From Lutraria lutraria (taxonomy: Eukaryota; Mollusca; Bivalvia; Venerida; Mactridae): a DNA stretch of 64,000 nt. Both the position numbers and the translations under genes were made by a program. The stretch's first letter is position 1. Every line of letters starts with the position of its first letter. The stretch lies in contig OZ026842.1 of NCBI GenBank assembly GCA_964023205.1, positions 34,363,501 to 34,427,500 of the forward strand, read 5' to 3'. The notes below the pieces were generated by a model, which saw nothing but the letters and a program-made list of their open reading frames with translations, was not told the DNA's origin and ran no database searches. Shown here piece by piece: positions 1-13,901 of this stretch.

Positions 1-394
1 GGTGCATCTCTTCTTCCAAACATTTTCTTTTGAGCATGGAAGCACCCACAAAATGTACCTTTCATTAAATGAATAATCTTAACATTCAGAAAACATGCAA
101 TTAACTGTCCCAATGTTAATGCTTGTGTAATGTATTTTTATCATCACACATAAGCCACAAAATAAATACTAAACTTAATCAATGTAAACAGTAAACTTTG
201 CTTCGTGGAGAAAATATAAATGTTTTATATCTTTAAATTTCTGTCTACATAACACTTTTCTGATATTTTCCAAGTGTCTGATTAAATTGTTTCAAAAAAT
301 TACTGAATCATTGTAATATCTTCTCATTTCCACCATATTCAAATCCTGAGACAAATGACTGTATGAACAAATAGTGGGCATTCCTTCTTCACTC

Positions 395-1880
<1,486 letters not shown>

Positions 1881-2210
1881 GATTATGTATCTTGTTAAGA
1901 AGCTGTTCCGACAAAAATAAAGGTGTAGTTTTCGTTCTTCTGTCAAAATCTTTCCACGTAGTAGTCGTAGGTGTGACGCGGCCAACCGGATGTGAGTCCG
2001 CGAAAACAGCGTTCAAGTACTATTTGTTGTAAATAATGTTTTGAAGGTAGTTATACATTTTTGAAATTATGTATATTCATCAGTATTCATAAATGAAAAA
2101 TGATGATGTTAAAGCTGTAGTTTTTCTAAAACGATTCTCTCTAAAACATATAGTGTGATAAAAATCCTTTTGCGTAGTAATATATCTATTAATTTACGTC
2201 ACTATTCAAG
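1881..2210. promoter_or_regulatory. Shared divergent promoter region of SERP1 and eIF2A
   Basis: The 330 bp between the two oppositely oriented start codons must hold both 5' UTRs and both promoters. It is locally GC-rich near 1975-2010, with an ETS-like ACCGGATG near 1985. No TATA box is evident near either start. The eIF2A ATG sits inside AAGATGGCGCC, which resembles the YY1 motif often found at start codons of housekeeping genes. The promoter assignment is inferred from gene layout; no transcription start can be read directly. Confidence 0.6.
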
Positions 2211-5200
2211 ATGGCGCCGCCCATAGCATGTGAGAATTTGCAAAAATCAACATATTTACAATAGCCTGGCCTCGTTTTAATATTAATTGCTTCATCAGAA
2301 TAACTGACTTTTTAGAATCGATATCGCTAAACGTCCCGAATAGGGACTTCAATATAAATTGACGGTTTTGAATTACTCGTATTTTATTATGAAAAATCGG
2401 CATTCGTCCCATTACATTTCGACCCGCAAAAGCATACTTCGAAACTAATAGTAATCGTAGGCAATTGATTTCAGCGAGTTCAACTCCATCTTGATTGACT
2501 GCATTAAAACCAGTACTAACGTACGTCTCAAAATGACCTGATAAGTTCTTCACATAAAATAATACATTATAAGGAACAGATTAAAACGGATAAACTGTCA
2601 GTTATTGTAATGATGTATGTTCTGTTTTTAATTTGTCTTATAAAATTTCAAATATGTCCATGACTATTTCACATATTCAATTGTCAAACCTCATCTATTT
2701 CAATTTTCAACTCCTTTTTAGTCAGAGGCTCAAATGGATTATGGATGATAAATGGACCTCCCAGTCCAGGCTCACCGTCTGATTTTCCAAAGTAAGTATA
2801 ATTTGCTGGTGTTTAGCTGTATGACTATGACCATAAAGGAACCAATGTTAAATTGTGATGTGTAGGCCTGTATTTAAAATATCTCAATACATTTATCATC
2901 ATTAAAAACATTGCATTAAACTGTAGCTGCCGAGTCTGATTATTTGAATGTTCTTAAAGTTAAATCAATCTATCCTGTAGTAACAAGAAACTCATTTGAA
3001 CCTCAAAAAACTTTAGCCTCTGGAAATTTGCCAATTAAATAAAACTTTTGAATCATAGAATTTGTAAACCTGCCAAGAGCCAAATTTACTGTTGAATGAA
3101 GGAAATTTGATGACTTTTCAAACTATTATAAAAGCCAAGGGCATTTTTTACCCTCAACTTTTGAAGTCTAAAGAGCACCCTGTCCTATAATGCTAATTTA
3201 TATCTTACATTTTATTTTTTGACTAGAATTGTGTGCTGTCAACAAATGCATATTATTTGATTGATCAAACTATATAAAGGGAATGTTTCTTTAACATCGG
3301 GGGTGTAATAATCCACTCGTCCACTCATATTGGCAACTAAGTTTCATGGTCGGACAAGCAAGATTTCAAGTAACAGTCATCCGACCAGATGATTAAGTCT
3401 CAATAGTCTCGGTTAATCTTAAATTTTGCAAGAAAACAAAGTTTTCGATCCTTAAATAAATTATGTTCACCAAACACTTTACTTTAGCAAGGGAGGTAAA
3501 TATGCATAGGTATCTCCATAGCAACACTCTTTGTCGGTCAAGTAGCGAAAAGTGCATAGACTGGTATGCAACATTTATTGCATTTTTTGCGGTAGATTTG
3601 TCGAGTTTGAAAAAACGGTCTAAGTTTGTCATGTTGTCCATCTAAAAATGTTGATTACAAAGCAGATGCAATCAAAATCTGACTCACGAGTATTGTATGA
3701 TATGCATAAACTAAAGATTGACAACTTGTTAGTCATATTTAAATTGACCATGTTGATGTATGTTGTTTGTTTGCACCTAGGAACAACAGTTTTAATTGCC
3801 CCGAGCTGTCAGTGGAATTTCAAAAAAAAATTAGACCCCTGAACATCATGCAAGTAAGAAGTTAGAACAGACAAATTTATTTCTTAACTTATTGTTACTG
3901 TTGTATGAAATTTTCAAAACATTTCTTAATTGGTACAGTCTTTAGATAAATAAATCAATTACTGCTAATTTTTCATTTAACAGAGAACCAAGTGGAAAAT
4001 GTAAAGTTATGGTATTTAGCAAGGATGGGTCTTTGTTTGCTTGGGCTAATGGGGAGAGGTAAGATATTTCACTTATACTTGAGAAAAGATTATTGTTCAC
4101 TAATGGGTGTAAAAGACATGAAATTCACTATGTTTAATTGTTGCTGCATAAATTTTCTTCTCCCTCAAGTACTCAGTCTCTAAAATCACTTGTTTACTGT
4201 TAGACCATATTTCAACTGCTAATTTGAGTGAAAAACCTCACCAGAATTGTGTGTAAATCTTTGCTAAATTGCTCTAGGCCCCTTTGATATATGTATTTCA
4301 ATAGTTTTTCACTATCAGAAATGACTTCCTTTTATCCTAATTTAATGTGTCTTTTTTTCAGTGTGAAAATTTATGATACAAAACAAAACAGTATTATTCA
4401 AGAGTTACCACGCCCTAAGGCTTCATTCTTGACATTTTCGCCACAAGGGACATTACTTGTCATCTGGGAACCATACACAGGTATCAAGTAGTATTTCATA
4501 TTCAGGGATCAAATGTTGAAGACCATGCATGATTTTGATTTGTATGCCCGATACAGGGACTATAAGTTTTTTAGAGTAAATCTTAAAACTAATATATTTT
4601 TTTTAGAAATTAATGCAATGAAGATATATGATTGAGTATGAATGAAAAAAAACTTCATTACTACAATCATCAATATCACGGACACTAGTCTTATCACACA
4701 GTTTTGATGTTTGTCTTAAACCCCCAACATGGGTATATAAAGGAGGTAATGGCTGGTGGGTGGTTTCCCTTGATATTTAAACTGTTTTTAGGTCAGGGAG
4801 AGATTTTTTGAAATATCTGATATTAAATGGTGATTTTAATCACTGAAAAAAATTCTGTATGAAGCATGATGATTCTTTTATAAGTCCAGATAAGGAATTT
4901 CAAAATGTATGAAGATTTAGGTTCTTATATTTTCAAAACAATTCATAACATAAATTTGAATTTGAGGGAGGAGTTTATATGGTTTAAACCCATTGTCTGC
5001 TTCCACTATTTACAGATTCAGTACAATAAGTCAGCATTCACTGTATGTCTATCACTGACAAAACAATGTAGGGAGAGAGTTCATTTGATAAAACAATGTA
5101 GAGAGAGAGTTAATTTGCATCCGATAGTCTGATCGGATGTTACGTCTTTAATTTTTTTGACTGCTTCAATTTAGTTTAGTCAGAATGGGTTGAAATAGAC

Positions 5201-8200
5201 TTGTTGGATTATACAGTTCAATAACACGATACTGACATTGTTCTATATATTTTTAATTTTTTTCAATGAAATATGTATATATATATGGCTATTGAATTAT
5301 ATAATAATACCTATAGAATGCTAGTTATTTTTCATTATTAATTTGCTTGACTCGGATATTTTTTAACATTTTATATATAATATATTATATATACATATAA
5401 AATAATGAAGTTGGTTTGATATTTTCGCACTTGTATTTAAGAGGTAATTGTTTCCTGTTTTTTGTAATCATTGACCAATTTTTAATTGCAGTTGATAAAG
5501 AAACTCAGGCCGGGGTCCCTAATCTGCACTTGTTTGATGTAGCCACTGGAAAATGTGTCAAGAGCCTTATCCAGAAGAAGCCTACATACTGGTATATATA
5601 GTCAGGCTTTTTTTTTACTAAGAATGTGACTTTAATAGCAAACGTCTTCCCCATAGAAAATAAAAAATCTTTTCCTCAAATTTGCCTCTGGTGTTATTTT
5701 TAGCTGGTCTGTTTTTTGAAGAAAAATTCAAGCTATTGTGATCACTGTGTCGTCAGCGTCTGCGTCATGCAAAAACTTTAATGTAGCTGATAACTCTGAA
5801 ACTATAGGAGGTAGCAACATGAAACTTCATAGGTAAATAGATCTCACTGAGGCGGTGAACAGGCAAGTGTTGGCACCGCTCGCAACTCTCTAGTATCTCC
5901 CTTCATCAGCACCTAGTATCTTACCCTTTTCCTTAAAAATAACCTGGATAATAAAATTTCACAAAGAGACGTGGGTCTTAGCTCACTACAACAACCTTGT
6001 TCATCTGTGGTACAAAATGTAATTTCTAGTTTGTTACAGCTTGGTGATAGCTGATGGTATCATAACATTAAAAATTAAAATTATTTTTGAACTGGCTGCA
6101 TTTTATCCTTCATATGATTGGTTATTGAATTTATACTCTAAATGAAAGAATCTTTTTTGTGAAATTGCTTATAAAACAATATAAAATTCACTTTATTTAA
6201 TACTTTCAGGGCCCCTCATTTTTCTGATGATGAAAAGATTTGTTGTAGAAATGTTAACAATGAGCTACACTTCTTTGAAGACAAAGATTTTGGTAAGAAT
6301 AACAATTCTTATTGTTCCTAAAATATGCCATGCTTTATTTCAATTTACATTCATATAATTTCTTCAGCACTTAATATGTATTCAAACATGATGGAAATCG
6401 AATGAGTCAGTTTATACCAACCATCTGCCATAACAGTGTTGGCTGTCCTTATTGTCTGCTGTCCGTGTATCTTAGAATCATGATAATGGTCAGAAATGTA
6501 CCATGTAAAGAGAATTGCCAACATAAGTATCGACCAGAATGTATATCAGGCATATCAGTCACTGTGGTTGTTTGTCACAGATTCAATCAAATGTATTCAT
6601 ATAGACGTGTAAACATTCCAACATTATTTTCAGATAATATTAAGACAAAGCTACATCTACAGAAGGTTGCTGGATTCAGTTTGTCTGGGGCAGGACCACC
6701 TTATATGGTTGCTGGGTATGTCCCCGGTGCAAAGGTCTGTATTTAATACAACTCATAATTTATTATTTCTGTAAGATAAATGAAGTCATTGTTTATAAAT
6801 GCTTTATCTTTCTACTCAGCTAATTAGGGAGAGCGTTAAGCCTGTTTTTTTTCGCTTTGACTAAATATTATTCAAGGGTCATTCAAAGTTAAAGTTCGAG
6901 GATGACACCAGGCAAACTCGAACTATCTGTAAGCCAACTTAAGAATGATTTTAAATATGTCATTTCGTTAGCAATTGAGTTTTAATTTTAAAAAATGATT
7001 CAACTTATCAACTCTCATTAAGATTAACATTCTTTTGTATCTGTGAAGTGAACTTATTTTGTTTGGACCATCCAGTTGTCTTTCTGACAATTATTTATGA
7101 ATAGCCTTATTGATTGAATTGCGCTGATACATCATTCAGACTTAGGCTATGCTGAATGTAGTTTGTTAGGAAACTTTTTTATGTTTATTTCTTTAATTCA
7201 GTTCATATACAGTGTAACCTTTGTTAGTGGCCACCTCCGAATAAAGGCCACCCTGTGAATAAAGTCATTTAAAGGCCATTCTTTTAAAAACTCATTGATT
7301 ATTCATAACAAAATGACCTCCAAATAAAGGTAACCTGTCAATAAAGACCACATTTGATCTTTCCCAAGGGTGGCTGTTGTTCACAGGTTTATTGTATATT
7401 AAACTTATTTTGTATGTCCAGGGTCAGCCATCATTTGTTCGTGTATACAAGTACCCAAACTTTGGAGGTCCAAATGCTGCCGTAGCCAATCGAACATTTT
7501 TTAAAGCAGACAAAGTGGAAATGATGTGGAACAAAGCTGGCTCTGCCATGTTGCTGTTGACAACAACAGATACATCGGAGTCATCATATTACGGAGATCA
7601 GGGACTTCATTACTTAGGAATAAATGGAGAAAGTAATCTGGTGCATCTTGGGAAGAACGGACCTGTCTATCATGTTGAGTGGAGTCCTAAATCTACAGAA
7701 TTCTGTGTAGTTTATGGATGTATCCTTTTTATACCGCAGGTTATGGCGCATGTGTCCGTCTGTCTGTATGTAAGCAATTTCGTGTCCGCTCTGTTACTCA
7801 TTAATCCCTCGAAGGTTATCAAAGCAACTTTACTCAAATGTTCATCACATCAAGACAACATGCACAGCGCATGTTTCAGAAGGGTAGATTCAAGGTCAAG
7901 GTCACACTTAGGAGTCAAAGGTCATATGACTTATTTTGTGTCCGCTCTGTAACTATGTAAATAGTCTCCATGCTTAGACGACATGGGGATTCCATGTTTT
8001 TGAAGGCTCACTTCATGGTCAAGGTCACACTAAGGGATCAAAGGTCATATGCATGAAAAATACCCTAAAATAATGTTATTACAGTATCAATTATACCTTC
8101 GGGCATATATTGCTCCGCCTTGCGGTGCTTCTGTCTAGTTGTTTCTTTTGATATCTTTCCTATATTTCTCTGTGACTCTTAGTTATTTTAATTGTTTTAA

Positions 8201-11200
8201 ATTATTTTGATATTTTTCTTGCTTCCTTGACTACACTAACAGTTATGCCTGCCAAAGCTACCATTTACAATCAGAAGACAGAGGCAGTGTTTGACTTCGG
8301 GACTGGTCCCAGAAACTTTGCCTTCTACAATCCTCAGGGAAATAATATCCTTTTTCTATAATGATTTGGCTTTAATAAGGTCAAGAAGAGTTTTGTAACC
8401 TTAGTTTGTTTATTTTACACCCCTTTTCAACAGTAAGAGTCATGAGGCGGACAGTTCATCTTTAGAACCATCGTTCCTGGGAAGAACCAGTGCTATCCTC
8501 CGTAAGCAACTGCCTACTTTCTCACGTAAAGAGACGTGGTCGTTAGCGGGGATCAAACCCACGACCCTCTGTCAGTGAGAGGTTACAGTGATTTGAGGTC
8601 GGCGATTTTAACCACTCGACCAAGGAGGCAGGTCTTGTAACTATAGACAATGTAAGTAGATGACAATAAACTGTTCCCTGACCTGAGGAATGATAAACTG
8701 CGATACATTTTTAGACTGGGACAAAATTATTACTGGCTCACATTGTACTGAAAACTTCACTTAAAAATCATAGGAATTTTTCTGAATTGAGGTTCTTGAC
8801 CTCACCAAAAAGTACTAAGAAGTATTAGTAATGTTTTCATATACAGGGCTTTTTTTCCTTCTGTAGCACGGGCCGTTAATAAATGTCTTCCCATGGAAAA
8901 TTCTTTAAAATAATGTATTTTTCCCCTTCCCCTACCTGTGAAAAAAGCCCTGATATGGTTTTAGTTACACAGCCCTCATCTGAGAGCTTTATGATCATAA
9001 ACATTATAAGGATTGAGTATAGAATTCTGTTAACTTGGGTCTAATGTTGAACCATCAGGCAAGGTCATCTGACAACCATTCCAACTTTAATGATGGAGGA
9101 AAATAAATTGTAGCAAATGATTGGTTATTATCTTATCATCCTGCACTTATCATTGGTTCTTAAAATTTGACAGGGTGGGATTTTTCCTCCTTGAAGGGGA
9201 TTTCCTCTTTCCATGCTCTAAATATTCATTGCAGAAGTGTTCATAGCCTGTCTAGATCTGCTCCAAAATGGGTCGGGTTTTTCCTCCCTTCTTATGTTCG
9301 TGCGATCACACCCCTGTTTTGATCATTTTGGTCTATTTTCATTTTTCGAAAGGTGTATAAAATGATGCAAATGGACCATTTAAAAGTAAGGGAAGCAATT
9401 TTGTTACAGTAAATACAATACATATACTTCTGTTGTGCATTCTTAACTTGTATACTTCTATGTTTGTGTGGGTTTGGTAATCTTCGCGGCAACATGGAAT
9501 TCTGGGATATGAAACAGAGGAAATTGATATGCCAGACCCAGTCTCCAGATACAACAAGCTTCCAATGGGGTCCTGATGGTGAACATATACTCACGGCTAC
9601 CACAGCACCAAGGCTTCGGGTCGGAAATGGGTATGTGTTGTCCCATTGATATTTATGCCACTGCCATTTGAAGTGGCTGAAGGGCCATAAAGTGTTACCC
9701 TGTCCATCCATTCAAATTTTGGCGTCTGTCCGTTCAATATTTAGTTTCTCAGGGATAACTCAAGTAATAGTTCATGAATTAGTTTCATATTTTACATGAA
9801 GGTGTATGATGATAAAATACAGGTAAAAATTTCTGTTAAAATTGAAACATTTTCATAGGAGTTATGGTCCCTTTTTGACTTAGCTCTCGGCATGGGCATT
9901 CATGTTCTCTGGCCACATTTTGAATTTGTATAATGATAGTAATATATCTTGTACCAGAATTACAGTATATATCCATGACAAAGAAAAGGTATGTCCATCG
10001 GGGGAGACAAATAATTCACTGTATCCGATTCTTTACTATATCTAAGTTCACTGTAACCAAGTTTTACTGTTACATCTAACATATTTATAAATGCATGTTG
10101 CAGGTATAGAATATGGCATTATACTGGTGCCATGCTTGAACAGAAAAATGTTGATAAAGGTGAAGAATTGTGGGAAGGATTCTGGCAGCCAGCCCCAGAG
10201 AAGCAGTACCCAGAGAAAGCCATTAGTTATCGTCAAATTCAAACTGAAGTGCCGGCCCCTGCGCCGCCTTGTATGTGATCATATTATTACATTTATTTGC
10301 ATGCAGATAAACCTTGCAATGCTTTTCTTGTAGTTTTGTTGAAATGGTGTTAATTTAAGTCTGAATTTTGGCTTCTGGATGTTCTATAAGGTTTAACATT
10401 CATTTATGCCACCAGCTCATGTGATTAACAAACATATGTTAAATTGTGTTTGCTATTTTGTAGGCAGTCAGTAGCAGTCCTTAATTGCTATTACTGTGTA
10501 TTTTTATGAAAATTTTGAAAATCTGAAATTTGGTATTGTGAAATGGTCAAAAAAACTTTAAGTTCATAATCTATTCTAAAGCAAATGCTTAAGTTTGTGT
10601 AAGTAGACAAAAACTGCTTGTTAGAAAAAACGGGAAATCATGTTATCATCGAATTTGTTGACTGTTGAAATACATAATGTTTCTTATGTATATTTTGTTG
10701 TTATTAGCTACCCAACAGGCGTATGTCCCACCATCAATGAGAGGACAACAGAATAAGGCATCAACAAAATTACATGTGTACGAACCACCATCAAACATGA
10801 AACAGTCTCAAGCAGGTGAGTTATCTCCCTTTGCTACAAAAATGGGATCAGAGTTCTGCTAAACTTGAGATAGTTCTCAAAAACTTATAAACTCTCATAT
10901 TTTGTTTAATATTATTTCTGTGATAAAAATGATGAAATATTAATTCTACATTAGTCTGTCTCAAAAAGAAGTCATCCTTCATTGAATTGACACTGTGTGG
11001 GGCCACAGCCATGGCCCAGAACTGAACTTGTAACCCATGGCATAAATCTTCCATATCCTTTCATGAAGATTGGACAAAAATGATGATTATCCTGGACATG
11101 TTATCACAAATACCAGTCTTGTTATGAACAATGATTGCAGGTTTGATAAAAGAGGCTTTAAATTGTAAAAAAAATATGTCAATTCACAGTGTTGTACTTG

Positions 11201-13901
11201 TTTTTAATGTGCTAATTAAAAAAAATTGACGTAGTTATTCAAGACCAGTTCAATACACATGTATATAATTGACAGTTATTGTGAGGTTACTTTTTATTAC
11301 TTTTTTGCATAGATGCCAATAAAGCCCCAAGTAAGAATAAAAAGAAAAAAGATGCAAAGAAAGCACGACAAATGGAGGTAAGTAAATTGTCAAAGGCATT
11401 TTAAGACTTCAAAACTGTTAAATTAATCTATACTGCCGAGACAGTAGTTTTTCAAGTATATTGAGTTGACTGAAATATTGATCAGTAGGTTAACTAATTA
11501 CTAGGATTGGAGCTCAGTATTTTTAACCCTAAAATAAGCTATAATTTAGTGGGTTAGGCCTTTTGTATAAACATGTTTGTTTGCAGTTACAAGACACAAA
11601 CTTAACTGTAGATAGGTAGGTAGGTAGGAGGGATTCATTTCTTGAAATCCTTGTACTGAAAAACTAAAAGCTAAAAAAGAATTAAAAATCATTCAAATCT
11701 TTAAAAAAACATTAAGGTCAGGACATATTTGATTGACTGAGTTGTGTGACTGCAAAAATATAACTTTTTATTCACCCCGCAAATGAAGAGTGAGAGGGAG
11801 TATATTGGAGTTACTCCGTCAGGCGGTTAGTCGGTCAGTTGGTCCGTCCGACCGTCCCTCCGCAATTTGAAATGTAGATGTGCAAGACACAACTTTCATG
11901 CTGAGTGATCCATTCATTCCAGAGTTAGGGGCCCTAGAAGTTAGCCATGTAGTGCACTTTCACATTCTTAATGTCAAATTAGTAGGGTATTAGTTAGAAT
12001 GGCTCATGTAAGAATCTCAAAATATGTTTTATATCTCTACAGCAAAATGATGGTGCCACAGAAAGTGGAAATGCTCCCCCACCTGCTGCAAGCAGTGCTC
12101 CAAGTGTTCCTCAAGTATCCACAGGAGATCCTGAGAAAGATAAGAAAATAAGAAATCTCAGAAAAGTATGTTCATTGTTATCGCTAATATCAGATGTTTA
12201 ATTAGCATTATGTATTTATACACTTAACATTAATAAGCAACATGTATTTGATAAAAATGTTGATTTTCCTCCATTTGTGAATAAGCTCCTTGTATAATGG
12301 TAAGTTAGAACTGGTTAGAATATTGTCCAGGAAAACTGGCTAGGTCAAGGTGAACCGACCTCCTTTTATTACCAAGTATAAATGTATTGCTGATTTGAGC
12401 GAGAAAGAAATCTATTATTATCTGAGGCAAGGACTTATATACATTCATGGATTCGCAACTGCTAAAAATAGCTCAAACGATATCGTTCGACGATCCCACA
12501 GTGCATTGCTATATACTCGGCAATGTCTGACAGCTGTAATTGGGTGTTTACGAATTTGATTATACTAAAAAAACTCTGGCAATTGGGCACGGGAAATTGG
12601 TAAAGGATGCAACAAATTCCTTAAAGATATTGAGATACATTTATAATCCACAAAGTCTAAGTATAAGCATTGAAAAAGGCATCAGTCGAACATTTTAAAT
12701 TCCAAGATGGCGGACATTTATTATAATCCTTTCGTCTCCAAGATTAAACATTCGGAATACCACGGATATTTTCGCTGTTATTATCATTCGGATTATCACG
12801 GATATTTTCGCATTTTCGCTTTTGTAAACAATAGCTTGTATTCCCGTCGATTCACGTCTTATCATCGCGGGATTTGATTACTTTAAACTGTTAATACGGA
12901 AGTTGCGAATCCATGTATGTATATAAGTCCTTGTCTGAGGTGACTTTTATGGAAAATGTAAGTCCATAGTGAAAATTGAACACAAGTATAAGGCTGGTAC
13001 ACTTATCTGTCCAATCATTTCATTTTAGAACAGTTTGTGGTAATTTTCTGACTTTAAAAACATCATTCAAATTTTTCCCTAATCTAACACTTTCCAACAA
13101 CCAATCATACACCACTAACCTTGTTCATTTATAGTCTGATAGACTTCTTGCTTTGATTCTGTCTTAAATGAATTGATAAATATGTTTTACTTCCTTCTTG
13201 TATTGTGTAGAAACTACAACAGATTGAGAAATTAAAAGAACAGATCCAAGCTGGTAAACAATTGGAGAAAAATCAGGTTAGTATCCCCATAAATTAAAGT
13301 AAGAACTTAAGGGGCTGCTTTGACAGCAGTTAAATTCATTTTTTTGTATTGGCCTAAAATTGAAAAGGCTAGAAAAAAGTCCTGTTTAGGGTAGGTAGTT
13401 CACAAAACTTTTTTTCCAAGTATTGATAGTTAAGATATTTCGCCCAATATTGCTTACTTACTATCTTGGTTTTAACAAACAGTGATTACTCATTTTATAT
13501 CTTCTACTGAATATTGAATACTTATATTTATATCACCAAATATTGATTATTTGTTATACAGTGCAACCTCTCCAAAGCAACACCATTTGGGAGTAGGAAA
13601 ATTATGTTGTTGAGAGGTTGTTGCTTTAGAGGGGTTAAATAAATAGTTAAAGTGGGAAAAAAATAGCTGTTGTTGAAGGGAGGTTGTTGCTCATGAGGGG
13701 GCCACTCTGGAGAGGTTGCACTATATTTATTTCTCCAAACATTGATTTCTTTTAATATCTATTTCACCAAAATTGAATACTCGTTGATTTGTTTTGTTTA
13801 ACCATTAAATCACATGTTTTATTTACTATTTATTTTAGATGGATAAGATAAAGACGGAGGAGGGATTGCTAGCAGAAATAGATGATTTAGAAATTAGCTG
13901 A
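2211..13901 (+). CDS. EIF2A: Eukaryotic translation initiation factor 2A (eIF2A), 16 coding exons
   Basis: Monomeric initiator-tRNA-binding factor with a beta-propeller, implicated in alternative and stress-time initiation (family knowledge). Coding exons: 2211-2229, 2722-2791, 3984-4058, 4362-4480, 5492-5591, 6210-6292, 6634-6734, 7422-7719, 8243-8344, 9456-9630, 10104-10270, 10708-10815, 11313-11377, 12043-12165, 13211-13276, 13839-13901. All join in phase to 577 residues, close to the human length. Diagnostic stretches include GLWMINGPP, KADKVEMMWNKAG, VFDFGTGPRNFAFYNP, GFGNLRGNMEFWD and WGPDGEHILTATTAPRLRV (propeller). These are followed by a low-complexity linker, a lysine-rich patch (KNKKKKDAKKARQ) and a C-terminal coiled coil (LQQIEKLKEQIQAGKQLEKNQ). 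Exon 1 is short (MAPPIA) and is the least certain. The introns after exons 8 and 9 are U12-type. Confidence 0.95.
7210..7395. mobile_element. MITE family B copy in eIF2A intron 7
   Basis: The copy starts with CAGTGTAACC after TA. Inside it has the family's recurring 'ataaaggccaccctgtgaataaag' theme, and it ends with a degraded terminal repeat near CACAGGTTTATTG. It matches the copies at 44353 and 46352. There is no coding capacity, and its right end overlaps the polypyrimidine stretch just before exon 8. Confidence 0.7.
7720..8242 (+). other. U12-type GT-AG intron in eIF2A
   Basis: The intron starts GTATCCTTT, an exact minor-spliceosome 5' site. It ends with TTCCTTGAC, a good U12 branch site, about 12 bases before the terminal AG. 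Splicing joins exon 8 (...VYG) to exon 9 (FMPAKA...), as expected for eIF2A. The intron body also holds mollusc-style repeat DNA rich in 'aaggtcaaggtcaca' motifs. Confidence 0.88.
8345..9455 (+). other. U12-type AT-AC intron in eIF2A
   Basis: The intron begins ATATCCTTT and ends with branch-like TTCTTAAC at 9440-9447 followed by terminal AC at 9454-9455. No GT-AG pair joins these two exons in frame. The AT-AC boundary restores the conserved eIF2A order ...GNNILCLCGFGNLRG. It is the intron directly after another U12-type intron, with only a 102-base exon between them. A SINE-like insertion lies inside at about 8405-8640. Confidence 0.88.
8405..8640 (-). repeat. tRNA-derived SINE-like repeat
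   Basis: Read on the minus strand, the head looks like a tRNA gene: an A-box-like TGGTCGAGTGG and a B-box-like GGTTTGATCCCC. The body (8405-8520) is shared with 42855-42970, including CATCGTTCCTGxGAAGAACCAGT and GTAAGCAxCTGCC. It lies inside the AT-AC intron of eIF2A. Confidence 0.65.
12308..12345 (+). repeat. Truncated SINE tail
   Basis: A short fragment reading ACTGGTTAGAATATTGTCCAG and then GAAAACTGGC, which matches the 3' body of the SINE copies at 56625-56815 and 58797-59002. No tRNA-like head is present. Confidence 0.45.
12421..12940. mobile_element. Non-coding inverted-repeat element (MITE) in eIF2A intron 14
   Basis: The 40-base arms 12421-12460 and 12901-12940 are near-perfect inverted repeats sharing CAAGGACTTATATACAT and ATGGATTCGCAACT. 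The 440 bases between have no credible gene. The interior holds CCAAGATGGCGGAC and two copies of a 'cggattatcacggatattttcgc' type repeat. No terminal duplication could be fixed with confidence. Confidence 0.7.
13559..13723. mobile_element. MITE family A, 165-bp copy with TA duplication
   Basis: It begins CAGTGCAACCTCTCC and ends GGAGAGGTTGCACTA, giving 15-base terminal inverted repeats with one mismatch. TA flanks both ends, as for Tc1/mariner-type insertions. It is non-coding and lies in the last intron of eIF2A. Related copies are at 34998-35236 and 36584-36766. Confidence 0.85.

Noticed and set aside
1881..1985. N-terminal extension of SERP1
   Set aside because: The frame is open, but its first codon is TTG; the ATG at 1880 matches the family start exactly.
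2206..2553. 115-codon minus-strand open frame overlapping eIF2A exon 1
   Set aside because: It opens with GTG, not ATG, has no family features and lies across the eIF2A start and first intron.
5270..5410. AT-rich run with TATATATA motifs as a promoter
   Set aside because: It lies in an eIF2A intron, is simple AT-rich sequence and has no gene start nearby.
9292..9711. Minus-strand 139-codon open frame
   Set aside because: It lies opposite eIF2A exon 10 and its flanking introns and has no recognisable content.
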